Origin: CAYWWY01 sp964580185
GTDB lineage: Bacteria; Thermotogota; Thermotogae; MWEM01
Direction: 5' to 3'
NCBI GenBank assembly: GCA_964580185.1
Contig: CAZOJQ010000008.1
Span: 8,270 to 72,269, forward strand
DNA length: 64,000 nt
In this document: piece after piece, positions 15,759 to 23,856 of the stretch
Numbering within the stretch: position 1 is the stretch's first letter
Layout of the letters: every line of letters begins with the position of its first letter
The notes under the pieces: model-generated
Seen by the model: only the letters and a program-made list of their open reading frames with translations
What the model was told of the DNA's origin: nothing
Database searches by the model: none
Program-made: the position numbers and the translations under genes

Positions 15759-17668
15759 CCCTGTTGTTGGGTTTGATCCAATGGTTGTTGATCTTCCTCC
15801 GAAACCTGATCCGCTGGGACCTGATCCGTTGGAACCTGATCCGTTGGAACCTGATCCGTTGAGGCCTGTTCCGATTCGCTTGCTTGATCCGAAGGGTTGT
15901 CTTCGGATCGTTCGTGCGCTCTTTGCTCTTGGATCTTTTCCTTAGCCTCTTTTTCCTTTTGCTTCTCTTGAACCATTTCAGCAAGGCTCATTTCTGAGTC
16001 GGCGGGGTTCAGATACTGTTCATAATCATCGTCTTCATCGTGGGATTCCGATGGATCCGATGGATCTTGTTTTAACTGCTTGATGGAAATTACCATATTG
16101 CGCCGATCTTTATCTTCATCGATAATCAACCGAACAACAGCCGCTTCGATAGGATCTCCAACTTTGAGAACATCCGCCGGTCGCTCCACGCGTTCTGTGG
16201 ATATTTGAGAGACGGGAAGAAAGGCTTCGACTTCATAGACATCAAGCATACATACTGCTCCCGATTCAGTCACGCGTAGGACATGCCCTTGAATAACACT
16301 TCCCTTTTGAAGCTCATCTTGAACCTTTTTCCATGGATCATCCATTGCTTTCCGGATGCTTAATCGAATTTTTTCCTGGTCGGGATTGATTTCGAGCACA
16401 CGGACGCGAACTGGATCATCAACATGGAAGGCTTCTTCCAAATTGTCCAAAAAATTCCAGGAAGCTTCGGATACATGGACATACCCGCTGATCCCTTCTT
16501 CGAGTTCAACAATTAACCCTGTCGAGAGGATTTTTACGATTTTTCCATCCCATACCGAACCGATCGAGAACTTTGCGGTTGCGTCTTCCCAAGGATTGCC
16601 CCGAACCCGTTTTAGGCTCAATGAAATTTTTCGGTTGGCTTTGTCGATGGATAAGATTTCTACCTCGACACGCTCTTCTTCCTGCACAACCGATCGAATG
16701 TCGGGTCTTCTTCGAGTCCAAAAGATTTCTGAGGCGTGAACCAATCCTTCCATACCGGAATCGATCCGTACAACAAATCCAAACGGAAGGATTTTAATGA
16801 CTTCGCCTTCAACAATCTGACCTGGTTGATACTTTTCGTCGATTTCTTCCCATGGATCTTTTTGTAAGCTTTTCAGGCTTAAGGTAACTTTGTGTTTTTC
16901 CGAATCCACATTTAGGATTTCGGCTTTCAGTTTTTGGCCAGAACGGAATCGTTTCTTTGGGTCAACATCCCGATCAAAAGATATTTCCGATCGAGGGATC
17001 AATCCAGAAATGGGTCCGATATTCAAAAACACCCCGAAATCTTCGATGTTTTCTACCACTCCTTCGATCATTTGACCGGTAGCAATGGAATCAAAAAACT
17101 GAGTGATCTCTTCCTGGAACATGGTTTTTCGTGAAAGTACGATATTGGTCTGCCTTTTTCGCCGTTGACGAAAGTCGATGACTTCAAAATCCATCTTCTG
17201 GTTGATCGGATCTTCATTCCGTTTGAACATGGACTGCCCGCCAGGAAGAAAGGCTTCAACCACATCAAAAACCATGACTGTGTAACCGCCTCGAACCCGT
17301 TCTTTCACCGTTCCTTGGACTCTCGTCTGATTGTGATAGGCATCCTGCAACGCTTTCATAGCATCTCGCACTGCTCTGCTGCGTTCAGAAACCTGGATTC
17401 TTCCTTCCTCTTCGTTGATATATGTAACAACTCCATTGATGGTGTCTCCAACTGCATAATCGTGTACAGGACGGACCAATTCGGAGGAAGAGATAATCCC
17501 TTCGCTCTTTGCCCCCACCTCCACCAGAAGCTCATCTTGTAAAATTTGCAGCACTTTCACGCTGATCCGATCTCCTCGAGAGGGATTTCCCAAAAAGCCG
17601 TTGTCCAGATGTTCAAGGGCTTCTTCCATGTTACTGATTTCCAAAGGTTCTTCTCTACCGTCGATCAT
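15755..17668 (-). CDS. rpsA: 30S ribosomal protein S1 (six S1 domains, acidic repeat tail)
   Basis: The 637-residue protein contains six S1/OB repeats, starting near residues 30, 115, 200, 290, 375 and 460, recognisable by repeated G-x-V-x-G-x-V and G-F-V-V/G-V-F-L patterns. It binds mRNA and helps initiation on the 30S subunit. After residue ~540 there is an acidic low-complexity tail with a coiled-coil-like E/K/Q-rich stretch and a pentapeptide repeat T-D-Q-V-P (last copies A-D-Q-V-S), encoded by 15-bp DNA repeats. Length is greater than E. coli S1 (557) mostly because of this tail. The gene lies six bases after ispH and overlaps der by four bases. Confidence 0.93.
   Translation of the reverse strand: MIDGREEPLEISNMEEALEHLDNGFLGNPSRGDRISVKVLQILQDELLVEVGAKSEGIISSSELVRPVHDYAVGDTINGVVTYINEEEGRIQVSERSRAVRDAMKALQDAYHNQTRVQGTVKERVRGGYTVMVFDVVEAFLPGGQSMFKRNEDPINQKMDFEVIDFRQRRKRQTNIVLSRKTMFQEEITQFFDSIATGQMIEGVVENIEDFGVFLNIGPISGLIPRSEISFDRDVDPKKRFRSGQKLKAEILNVDSEKHKVTLSLKSLQKDPWEEIDEKYQPGQIVEGEVIKILPFGFVVRIDSGMEGLVHASEIFWTRRRPDIRSVVQEEERVEVEILSIDKANRKISLSLKRVRGNPWEDATAKFSIGSVWDGKIVKILSTGLIVELEEGISGYVHVSEASWNFLDNLEEAFHVDDPVRVRVLEINPDQEKIRLSIRKAMDDPWKKVQDELQKGSVIQGHVLRVTESGAVCMLDVYEVEAFLPVSQISTERVERPADVLKVGDPIEAAVVRLIIDEDKDRRNMVISIKQLKQDPSDPSESHDEDDDYEQYLNPADSEMSLAEMVQEKQKEKEAKEKIQEQRAHERSEDNPSDQASESEQASTDQVPTDQVPTDQVPADQVSEEDQQPLDQTQQQG
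15805..15879. repeat. 15-bp tandem repeats inside the rpsA 3' end
   Basis: Five consecutive 15-bp units on the plus strand: CCTGATCCGCTGGGA, two exact copies of CCTGATCCGTTGGAA, then CCTGATCCGTTGAGG and CCTGTTCCGATTCGC. They encode the D-Q-V-P-T type pentapeptides of the S1 tail. Being in-frame, copy number can change without frameshift. Confidence 0.85.
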
Positions 17669-17674
17669 CTTAGT

Positions 17675-18565
17675 TCAACCTCCTGTATTTCTCAGAATGA
17701 TTTCCTGCGTCATCCGCACATCTTGTGCGGATGTCGATGTACCGCTAATGATTCCATAAGAAGTATTCGGTCTCATTTGCTTGCAATGAATGCGAATCTC
17801 TTCTGGGTGTTCAATATGGATGGGTTCATCCAGATGAGCCCGGGCAATCTCGACGAGTTTTCGGGTATTGGAGCTGTTCTTTCCGCCCACAACGATAACC
17901 CCGTCCAGTTCCCGAGCCATTTTTTGAACCTCTTTTTGACGATCTCGTGATATGGGACATATTGTATTGAAAACTAGTAGGCTCTGAAATGGTTTAAGGG
18001 ACTGAATCATCCAGAGCGCGACGGATCGAAAATCTTGTTCTGAAACGGTAGTTTGCGATAAAAGAGCAAGACTCTGATTCAGATCTTTTAGATTCCAATG
18101 GGCTTGCAGCATATCCAAACTTTCGATCACTCGAATCCCTGGAGCATAACCCATAAGAGCTTGCATCTCCGGATGACGAGAGGTTCCAAGAACAAATCCA
18201 TCATACTGTCGGCTTTGAAGGTTCTGGGCTTGTCGGAACAACTGCTTCACAATGGGACAAGTTAAATCCACAAGCTTCGCCGCTCTTTTTTTGAGGTCCA
18301 AAAAAACCGATGGGGAAACTCCATGGGCTCGGATTAGTACAGTTTTGCCGCTTAAGTCCGCACAATGATCAGAATCCAATACCTCAAGGCCAAGGGCAAC
18401 AAGAGAATGCATTACCGATGGATTATGCACCAACTCTCCGGTAACGCAAACCTGTTCTCCTTGATCAAGAAGCGTCTTGGCTGTATCAACCGCTTTTTGC
18501 ACACCGGAACAAAACCCGATACTATGGGCCAAATGCGTGTTGACTATGGTGATTTTCCTTTCCAT
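17675..18565 (-). CDS. ispH: 4-hydroxy-3-methylbut-2-enyl diphosphate reductase
   Basis: The 296-residue LytB/IspH enzyme performs the last step of the MEP isoprenoid pathway, reducing HMBPP to IPP and DMAPP with a [4Fe-4S] cluster. Conserved elements are G-F-C-S-G-V (first cluster Cys, residue 19), G-E-L-V-H-N-P, R-A-H-G-V, D-L-T-C-P (second Cys), S-Q-T-T and N-T-I-C (third Cys), followed by G-G-K-N-S-S-N-T. It is a separate gene next to rpsA, unlike the IspH-S1 fusions of some Clostridia. The annotated start lies 22 bases inside cmk; the Shine-Dalgarno is weak, so coupling to cmk translation is likely. Confidence 0.94.
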   Translation of the reverse strand: MERKITIVNTHLAHSIGFCSGVQKAVDTAKTLLDQGEQVCVTGELVHNPSVMHSLVALGLEVLDSDHCADLSGKTVLIRAHGVSPSVFLDLKKRAAKLVDLTCPIVKQLFRQAQNLQSRQYDGFVLGTSRHPEMQALMGYAPGIRVIESLDMLQAHWNLKDLNQSLALLSQTTVSEQDFRSVALWMIQSLKPFQSLLVFNTICPISRDRQKEVQKMARELDGVIVVGGKNSSNTRKLVEIARAHLDEPIHIEHPEEIRIHCKQMRPNTSYGIISGTSTSAQDVRMTQEIILRNTGG

Positions 18566-19218
18566 ATCGCATCAACCCAAATCCCGATCGTCGCTATCAC
18601 TTCTTCCAAAGTCAGATCGGTTGTGTCCAACACAACAGCGTCTTCTGCGGGTTTTAACGGGGCGTGAAGCCTTTGGCTATCCCGTTCGTCCCGTTCTTTG
18701 AGCTCTTCCATTGTCTCTTCAAACGATCTTTGGATGCCTTCTTGCTCCCATTCTTTGCATCTTCGAAGCGCTCTTTCCTCCAAAGAGGCTTCCAAGAACA
18801 CCTTAAGGTCCGCTTCGGGAAAAACAACAGTACCGATATCTCTACCCTCCATCACAATGGTCTTGCCGGATGCCATATCTCGGATCGATTGATTGACTTT
18901 TTCACGGACTTCCGGGTATGAAGACACAGGTGAAGCCCATTTTCCTACCTCAGGGGTTCGTATTTCCTCTCCCACTTTTTTTTCGTTCAAAAAAAGGCAG
19001 TTTTCCTCAAAGGAAAAAGAAATGCTTTCCAACAGGGGAATCCATTCAGAAGGGTCCGATTCGATCACGCTTTGATTCATGAGGAATAGGGCGATGCTTC
19101 GATATAGAGCGCCACTATCGAAATGGGTAAAAGAAAACCGCTCCGCGAGCTTTTGCGCAACTGTGCTTTTTCCACTTCCTGCCGGGCCATCTATGGCCAA
19201 GCAAAACGCTGGGTTCAT
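18544..19218 (-). CDS. cmk: cytidylate kinase
   Basis: A 224-residue kinase that phosphorylates CMP and dCMP. It has the P-loop A-I-D-G-P-A-G-S-G-K-S-T (residues 8-19), the F-D-S-G-A-L-Y-R NMP-binding segment and the E-G-R-D-I-G-T-V motif (about residues 123-130) characteristic of Cmk. Length is normal. It overlaps the STAS gene upstream by four bases and ispH downstream by 22 bases. Confidence 0.94.
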   Translation of the reverse strand: MNPAFCLAIDGPAGSGKSTVAQKLAERFSFTHFDSGALYRSIALFLMNQSVIESDPSEWIPLLESISFSFEENCLFLNEKKVGEEIRTPEVGKWASPVSSYPEVREKVNQSIRDMASGKTIVMEGRDIGTVVFPEADLKVFLEASLEERALRRCKEWEQEGIQRSFEETMEELKERDERDSQRLHAPLKPAEDAVVLDTTDLTLEEVIATIGIWVDAIWKGKSP

Positions 19219-19550
19219 TTCAACCCTTCCTCCATAGTATCCATAATGGTAAATATTTTATCCAGGCGGGTCATCTCGAAAATTCTCCTGATATTTTGCC
19301 GCATACCGACCAGTTTGAGCGTCTTCTTATAGTTACGAGTTTCCCGTAAGACGGACACGAGCGTTCCCAAACCGGCGCTATCAATATAGGGCACCATAGA
19401 CAGATCCAACAGAAGAGTGGGACAATCACCCCGGATGTGATCCTCCAAATTTTCTTTGAGTTTTGGGGAGTGATATGCGTCAATATCACCAATGATACGG
19501 ACGACCACAGCATCCTCCATTTCCTGAACTTGGAATGAAATCTCGTTCAT
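19215..19550 (-). CDS. STAS-domain anti-sigma factor antagonist-like protein
   Basis: The 111-residue protein is a single STAS domain of the SpoIIAA/RsbV type. The phosphorylation-site region Y-I-D-S-A-G-L-G-T-L (Ser near residue 57) is intact. Such proteins bind anti-sigma kinases and release sigma factors. No kinase or phosphatase gene is nearby. I recall that Thermotoga maritima has the same arrangement between aspS and cmk (TM1442, a structurally solved putative antagonist), which supports relationship and synteny. It overlaps aspS and cmk by four bases each, so it is co-translated with housekeeping genes. Confidence 0.88.
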   Translation of the reverse strand: MNEISFQVQEMEDAVVVRIIGDIDAYHSPKLKENLEDHIRGDCPTLLLDLSMVPYIDSAGLGTLVSVLRETRNYKKTLKLVGMRQNIRRIFEMTRLDKIFTIMDTMEEGLK

Positions 19551-21337
19551 GATACTCCCTCCTTTGATGGTCTTCGGTTTGAAAGAACTTCCAACCCCAA
19601 TATGCGAAGCTGGTCTTCAGGAACTTCTGAAGGCGCGCCAGTCATTAGGCAGGTCCCTGTTGTTGTTTTCGGAAAAGCGATCACTTCGCGAATGTAGTCT
19701 TCACCAGCCATTAATGCGACGAGCCGATCCAAACCCAAAGCACATCCCGCATGAGGGGGAGTTCCATATAAAAATGCTTCCAGAAGAAACCCAAACTTAT
19801 CCTTTTGGTCGCTTTCATCCAATCCCAAAAGGGTAAAAACCTTCTTTTGGGTTTCGGTTTCGTGGATCCGAACGCTTCCACCACCAAGCTCCCATCCATT
19901 CATTACCACATCGTAGGCATGCGCGTGAATCCGTAACGGATCTTGATGATTCCAACGATCAAATTCCTCCATAACGGGAAGGGTAAAAGGATGGTGCTCA
20001 GCGACATATCGTTTGGATTCCTCGTCGTAGTGAAACATAGGGAACCGATTCACCCATAAGAAGGCGTCGGTTTGACCGCTGGTTTTCTTTTCTTTTTTTG
20101 CGATATGCGTCCTTAAAGCGCCTAATGCGGTATTGACAGTTTCCTTTTCCCCCATGATCAGAAACGCAATGGCCCCTTGGCTTATATTCATCCGCTCAGC
20201 GAGAGAACGCAGCAATTCAGGGCTGAAGTATTTCTGGAAGGAGGACTGGATCCCCTCGTTTCCGTATTTCAGAGTCATCAACCCACCGGCTTCATATTGC
20301 CGAACGAAGGTTTCCAGCTCGGTAATGGTTTTCCGGGAATAGGCATTTCCATTTTCCGGAAGGGTGAATCCCTTGACAACGCCTCCTTGATGAAGGATGT
20401 CCTTCGCGATCGCGAAGGAAGATTCCTGGAAATACTCCGATACTTCTTGGAGTTTCATGTCATAGCGGAGGTCGGGTTTGTCTGTACCATAATCATTCAT
20501 CGCTTGTTCGAATGAGATGATGGGGAATGGACGAGGAATCTCGATCCCTTTCACTTCACGAAAGACTTGGGCAAGCATCGCTTCCGTTACATCCATTACA
20601 TCTTCTTCTGTAGCAAAGGACATCTCATAGTCGATCTGAGTAAACTCTGGCTGTCGATCGGCGCGGAGATCTTCGTCCCGAAAGCATTTCGCGATCTGAT
20701 AATATCGGTCGGTCCCAGCAATCATCAACAGTTGTTTGAGAATTTGCGGGGATTGAGGAAGCGCGTAGACCTTTCCGGGTTTCATCCGCGAAGGAACCAA
20801 ATAGTCCCGAGCGCCTTCCGGTGTACTCTTGTTCAGGATCGGGGTTTCGATATCGAGAAATCCTTCCCGATTAAAGAAATCCCGAATTGCGTGGGTTACC
20901 TGATGACGCAGGATGAGATTTTTTTGCATTCGGGGTTTCCGCAGATCCAAGTATCGATATCGCAACCGCATTTCTTCGGTAACATCTTCTTCTTTATTCG
21001 TATAGATGGGGGGTGTTGCTGCTTTGGACAAAAGCTCGACTTCATAGGCGAGCACTTCGATTTCCCCAGTGAGCATTTCGGGATTGCGCGCTTCTTGGGG
21101 CCGTTCTATGACCTTTCCCTGCACGCAAACCACGTCTTCCCCACGCAAGGAAGCGGCCAGATCATAGGATCGAGTATCAGGATGCACCGTGATTTGTGTG
21201 ATCCCATACCGATCCCGCAAGGAAAAAAAGATGATCCCTCCAAGATTGCGAATTCGATCGATCCATCCGTTCAGTACAACTGTGCTCCCTGCTTCGGTTC
21301 GTTGTAGTTCCCCGCATGTATGCGTCCGCTTTTTCAT
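19547..21337 (-). CDS. aspS: aspartyl-tRNA synthetase
   Basis: The 596-residue class II synthetase is of the bacterial type. It has an N-terminal OB anticodon-binding domain (about 1-105), the class II core with motif 2 F-R-D-E-D-L-R-A-D-R-Q-P-E-F-T-Q-I-D and a GAD insertion domain. Motif 3 is G-L-D-R-L-V-A-L-M-A-G near residue 545. It charges tRNA-Asp. No T-box leader is possible because it starts seven bases after the preceding gene's stop. It overlaps the STAS gene by four bases. Confidence 0.96.
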   Translation of the reverse strand: MKKRTHTCGELQRTEAGSTVVLNGWIDRIRNLGGIIFFSLRDRYGITQITVHPDTRSYDLAASLRGEDVVCVQGKVIERPQEARNPEMLTGEIEVLAYEVELLSKAATPPIYTNKEEDVTEEMRLRYRYLDLRKPRMQKNLILRHQVTHAIRDFFNREGFLDIETPILNKSTPEGARDYLVPSRMKPGKVYALPQSPQILKQLLMIAGTDRYYQIAKCFRDEDLRADRQPEFTQIDYEMSFATEEDVMDVTEAMLAQVFREVKGIEIPRPFPIISFEQAMNDYGTDKPDLRYDMKLQEVSEYFQESSFAIAKDILHQGGVVKGFTLPENGNAYSRKTITELETFVRQYEAGGLMTLKYGNEGIQSSFQKYFSPELLRSLAERMNISQGAIAFLIMGEKETVNTALGALRTHIAKKEKKTSGQTDAFLWVNRFPMFHYDEESKRYVAEHHPFTLPVMEEFDRWNHQDPLRIHAHAYDVVMNGWELGGGSVRIHETETQKKVFTLLGLDESDQKDKFGFLLEAFLYGTPPHAGCALGLDRLVALMAGEDYIREVIAFPKTTTGTCLMTGAPSEVPEDQLRILGLEVLSNRRPSKEGVS

Positions 21338-21344
21338 GATCTGT

Positions 21345-21812
21345 TCATTCCTTCATTTTCTCGGATGCCTTTCTCACGGCATTCTCAATTTTGACGTATC
21401 CTGTACAGCGACAAAGGTTGCCTTCCAGTCCTTTTCGGATTTCTTGAGTACTGGGATTGGGGTTATGGTCCAAAAGTGCCTTAGTGGCCAGAATTATCCC
21501 CGGCGTGCAAAACCCGCATTGAACAGCTCCTTCATCAATAAACGATTGCTGAATTGGATGAAGACCCTGGTCTGTTCCAAGTCCTTCGATTGTTTGGATT
21601 TCTTTCCCGTCGAGCTGAGCGGCCAGAAGCAGACAAGAACAAACCGCTTCGCCATTCATAAGGATCGTGCATGCCCCACACTCGCCTTCTCCGCACCCTT
21701 CTTTGACACCAGTGAGAGAAAGGGACTCTCTGAGAAAATCCAAAGCCCTCAGATCATCGGGAACATCCGCCTCCTGGTTTTTTCCATTGATCCGAAATTG
21801 GATGGGGATCAT
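21345..21812 (-). CDS. orphan [2Fe-2S] subunit of the xanthine dehydrogenase/CO dehydrogenase family
   Basis: A 155-residue two-cluster ferredoxin-like protein. The first (plant-type) cluster has C40, C45, C48 and C60 (G-C-G-E-G-E-C-G-A-C); the second has C99, C102, C134 and C136 (Q-C-G-F-C-T-P and L-C-R-C-T-G-Y). This is the small subunit (XdhC/CoxS/CutS type) of molybdenum hydroxylases. The molybdopterin and FAD subunits that it normally serves are absent from the neighbourhood: it sits between gcvH and aspS. It may pair with a hydroxylase encoded elsewhere, perhaps for purines given the YgeW-hydantoinase pair at 38.8-41.2 kb, or act as a stand-alone electron carrier. Confidence 0.86.
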   Translation of the reverse strand: MIPIQFRINGKNQEADVPDDLRALDFLRESLSLTGVKEGCGEGECGACTILMNGEAVCSCLLLAAQLDGKEIQTIEGLGTDQGLHPIQQSFIDEGAVQCGFCTPGIILATKALLDHNPNPSTQEIRKGLEGNLCRCTGYVKIENAVRKASEKMKE

Positions 21813-21825
21813 CGAATCGGACTCC

Positions 21826-22191
21826 TCACTCCTGGATCATTTTCAGATACGCGTCTTTGTCCATCAATCCTTCAATCTGTCCGGGTTGAACCCCTTCCAA
21901 CCGAATGATCCACCCTTCCCCTTCCGCGTCTTGGTTGATCGTCTCAGGGGATGAATCCAAAAGGGTATTAATTTCAACTACTTCTCCGTCAACAGGAGCA
22001 TATATATCACTCGCTGCTTTCACGGACTCAATAGAACAAACAACCTGCCCTTTTTTTACTTTTTTTCCCACTTCGGGCAAATCGACATATACCACATCTC
22101 CAAGTTCTTCCTGGGCGTGGCTGCTTATTCCAATCGTTGCTCGAGTACCCGACAACTCCACCCATTCATGAGATTGCGTATACTTTTTCAT
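21826..22191 (-). CDS. gcvH: glycine cleavage system H protein
   Basis: The 121-residue lipoyl-carrier protein has the lipoylation motif S-I-E-S-V-K-A-A-S (Lys at residue 58 from the chosen start) in a normal GcvH fold. It shuttles the aminomethyl group between P, T and L proteins. Two in-frame ATGs exist: the first (22200) directly abuts AAAGGG, the second (22191) has it nine bases upstream and is preferred. It lies about 20 bases after gcvT. The P-protein genes are not in the window. Confidence 0.93.
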   Translation of the reverse strand: MKKYTQSHEWVELSGTRATIGISSHAQEELGDVVYVDLPEVGKKVKKGQVVCSIESVKAASDIYAPVDGEVVEINTLLDSSPETINQDAEGEGWIIRLEGVQPGQIEGLMDKDAYLKMIQE

Positions 22192-22211
22192 GCTATTCAT
22201 CCCTTTCTGAT

Positions 22212-23333
22212 TTATGGTGATTTTTTCTTGGTGCGGACACTACCCCGATAGAAGGGCATCTTGATTACTTTGGCAGGCACCGTTTTGCTTTCGCGAATCA
22301 TTATCTCGACTTCAGCGCCAACTTTGAAGTCTTTTGGCAGATAGGCCATCGCTAGGTTTTCACCAACGGACGGGGACTGATTTCCTGAAGTGACCTGTCC
22401 GACTTTTTTTCCTTTGAGAGTCACGGCATTGCCTTGCCTTGGTATTCCCCCTTTTTCAAGAGTTTGAAGGCCTTTCAACCGTTTGTTGACCCCTTCTTCT
22501 TTCTGCTGCTTGAGGGCGGAATGGCCGATGAATGGTTTCGAAAGATCCACTGTCCATGAAAGTCCCGCTTCCAAAGGGGTTGTTTGCTCATCCAGTTCAT
22601 GTCCGTACAACATGTAACATGCTTCAAATCGGAGGAGGTCCCGAGCACCGAGTCCAGCCGGTCTGGCTCCCAACTCGATCAGTTTCCTCCATAAGGGTTT
22701 GGCGGCATCCGGATGGAGATAAAACTCAAACCCATCTTCTCCCGTATAACCGGTTCGAGAAACGATGCATTCAATTCCGTTGATCCGCCCAATGGCAAAG
22801 GAATAGAAATCGATCGCGTCCAGCTCAACTCCGGACACAGATTCCAGGAGAGATTGGGCATTCGGACCTTGCAATGCGATTTGCGCGTAGTCGTTGGAAG
22901 CTTCTATTACTTGAACAGCAAACCCTTCGGTCTGAGATCGGATCCATTCAAAGCATTTGCTTGTATTGGATGCGTTGACTACCAAAAGGATTTCGTCTTT
23001 TCGGATCTTGTATGCGAGAAGGTCATCGATCACGCCACCCTGATTGTTGCAGAGCATTGTGTAACAAACTTCCCCGAATTTCATTGTTTCGATATTGTTG
23101 GTCAAAAGATGGTTGCAAAAAGAGATCGCATCGGGTCCATTGACTCGAATTTCGCCCATATGACTGATGTCGAAAAGCCCAGCATTGCTCCGGACGGATC
23201 GGACCTCGTCAAGAATGCCGGAATACTGTATTGGCATGCTCCAACCGGCAAAATCGACTATTTTGGCACCCAACCTCTTGTGCTCTGGAAATAGGGCTGT
23301 TGTCTTGGTCTGAGTGAGATCTTTTTCTGTCAT
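22212..23333 (-). CDS. gcvT: aminomethyltransferase (glycine cleavage T protein)
   Basis: The 373-residue folate-dependent T protein begins with the conserved region H-K-R-L-G-A-K-I-V-D-F-A-G-W-S-M-P and has the catalytic-domain motifs I-S-H-M-G-E, S-R-T-G-Y-T-G-E-D-G-F-E and G-L-G-A-R-D-L-L-R-F-E. It releases ammonia from the H-bound aminomethyl group and makes methylene-tetrahydrofolate. It overlaps the upstream small acidic protein gene by four bases (ATGA) and precedes gcvH. Confidence 0.95.
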   Translation of the reverse strand: MTEKDLTQTKTTALFPEHKRLGAKIVDFAGWSMPIQYSGILDEVRSVRSNAGLFDISHMGEIRVNGPDAISFCNHLLTNNIETMKFGEVCYTMLCNNQGGVIDDLLAYKIRKDEILLVVNASNTSKCFEWIRSQTEGFAVQVIEASNDYAQIALQGPNAQSLLESVSGVELDAIDFYSFAIGRINGIECIVSRTGYTGEDGFEFYLHPDAAKPLWRKLIELGARPAGLGARDLLRFEACYMLYGHELDEQTTPLEAGLSWTVDLSKPFIGHSALKQQKEEGVNKRLKGLQTLEKGGIPRQGNAVTLKGKKVGQVTSGNQSPSVGENLAMAYLPKDFKVGAEVEIMIRESKTVPAKVIKMPFYRGSVRTKKKSP

Positions 23334-23803
23334 GAACCGGAATCCTCCTCCTCATCATCGTTTTGTTCTCCACCGATTTCATCTTCACCGTTATGGCTGA
23401 CAGTAATTTCAATGATATCTTTTGCCTCATCATAACACGAAGAAGGAACCAAGATCTCCATGGGTACGATCCCTGTTTGCCCCATAATGACCGGTTCTCC
23501 AAAGGGTATTGCCAAGCCTTTTAATAGACAGGGGATGCCTGCTGCATCCAATGTTGATTTAATGATTTCCGCAGTCATTTCATCCGGTGTTGTTGTCACG
23601 GCATACCACTTTTCCATGACACTTTCAAGGTACCTCATATTATCTTTGAGCAATCCCAAAGCTTTATCATAGTCTTCTTCATCCACCCAGATTTCCACAG
23701 GAGTCATTTTTTTCTCTTCAAAGGAAATCCCATTATCTTCCAAGATATCCATCATTGTTCTTGCTTGTTCTTTGTACTTGAAGAGTTTTAACATTTTCAT
23801 CAT
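23330..23803 (-). CDS. small acidic protein with DUF2007-like halves, coupled to gcvT
   Basis: The 157-residue protein seems to hold two related alpha/beta segments. Residues 1-55 contain M-L-K-L-F-K-Y-K-E-Q-A and a V-D-E-E-D-Y-D-K-A-L-G-L-L motif. Residues 65-135 contain D-E-M-T-A-E-I-I-K-S-T-L-D-A-A-G-I-P-C and the related V-P-S-S-C-Y-D-E-A-K-D-I-I. This is the pattern of DUF2007 (putative signal-transducing protein). The C-terminus is strongly acidic (D-D-E-E-E-D). AAGGAGGTGAT directly upstream supports 23803 or 23800 as start. It overlaps gcvT by four bases. Function unknown. Confidence 0.65.
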   Translation of the reverse strand: MMKMLKLFKYKEQARTMMDILEDNGISFEEKKMTPVEIWVDEEDYDKALGLLKDNMRYLESVMEKWYAVTTTPDEMTAEIIKSTLDAAGIPCLLKGLAIPFGEPVIMGQTGIVPMEILVPSSCYDEAKDIIEITVSHNGEDEIGGEQNDDEEEDSGS

Positions 23804-23820
23804 ATCACCTCCTTGATCCA

Positions 23821-23829
23821 ATTATATCA
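23821..23829 (-). promoter_or_regulatory. extended -10 promoter before the DUF2007-like/gcvT genes
   Basis: Minus-strand TG-a-TATAAT (hexamer 23821-23826, TG at 23828-23829) lies in the 53-base gap after scpA and about 18 bases before the start codon, giving a very short leader. A good -35 is not visible. It could separate the gcv genes from the trpS-scpA transcript. Confidence 0.45.
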
Positions 23830-23856
23830 CAAGCCTGAATAAAATGGATGTTCCCA

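Noticed and set aside
20567..21307. 246-residue open frame on the plus strand opposite aspS
   Set aside because: Antisense shadow of a certain gene, low-complexity odd composition and no Shine-Dalgarno.
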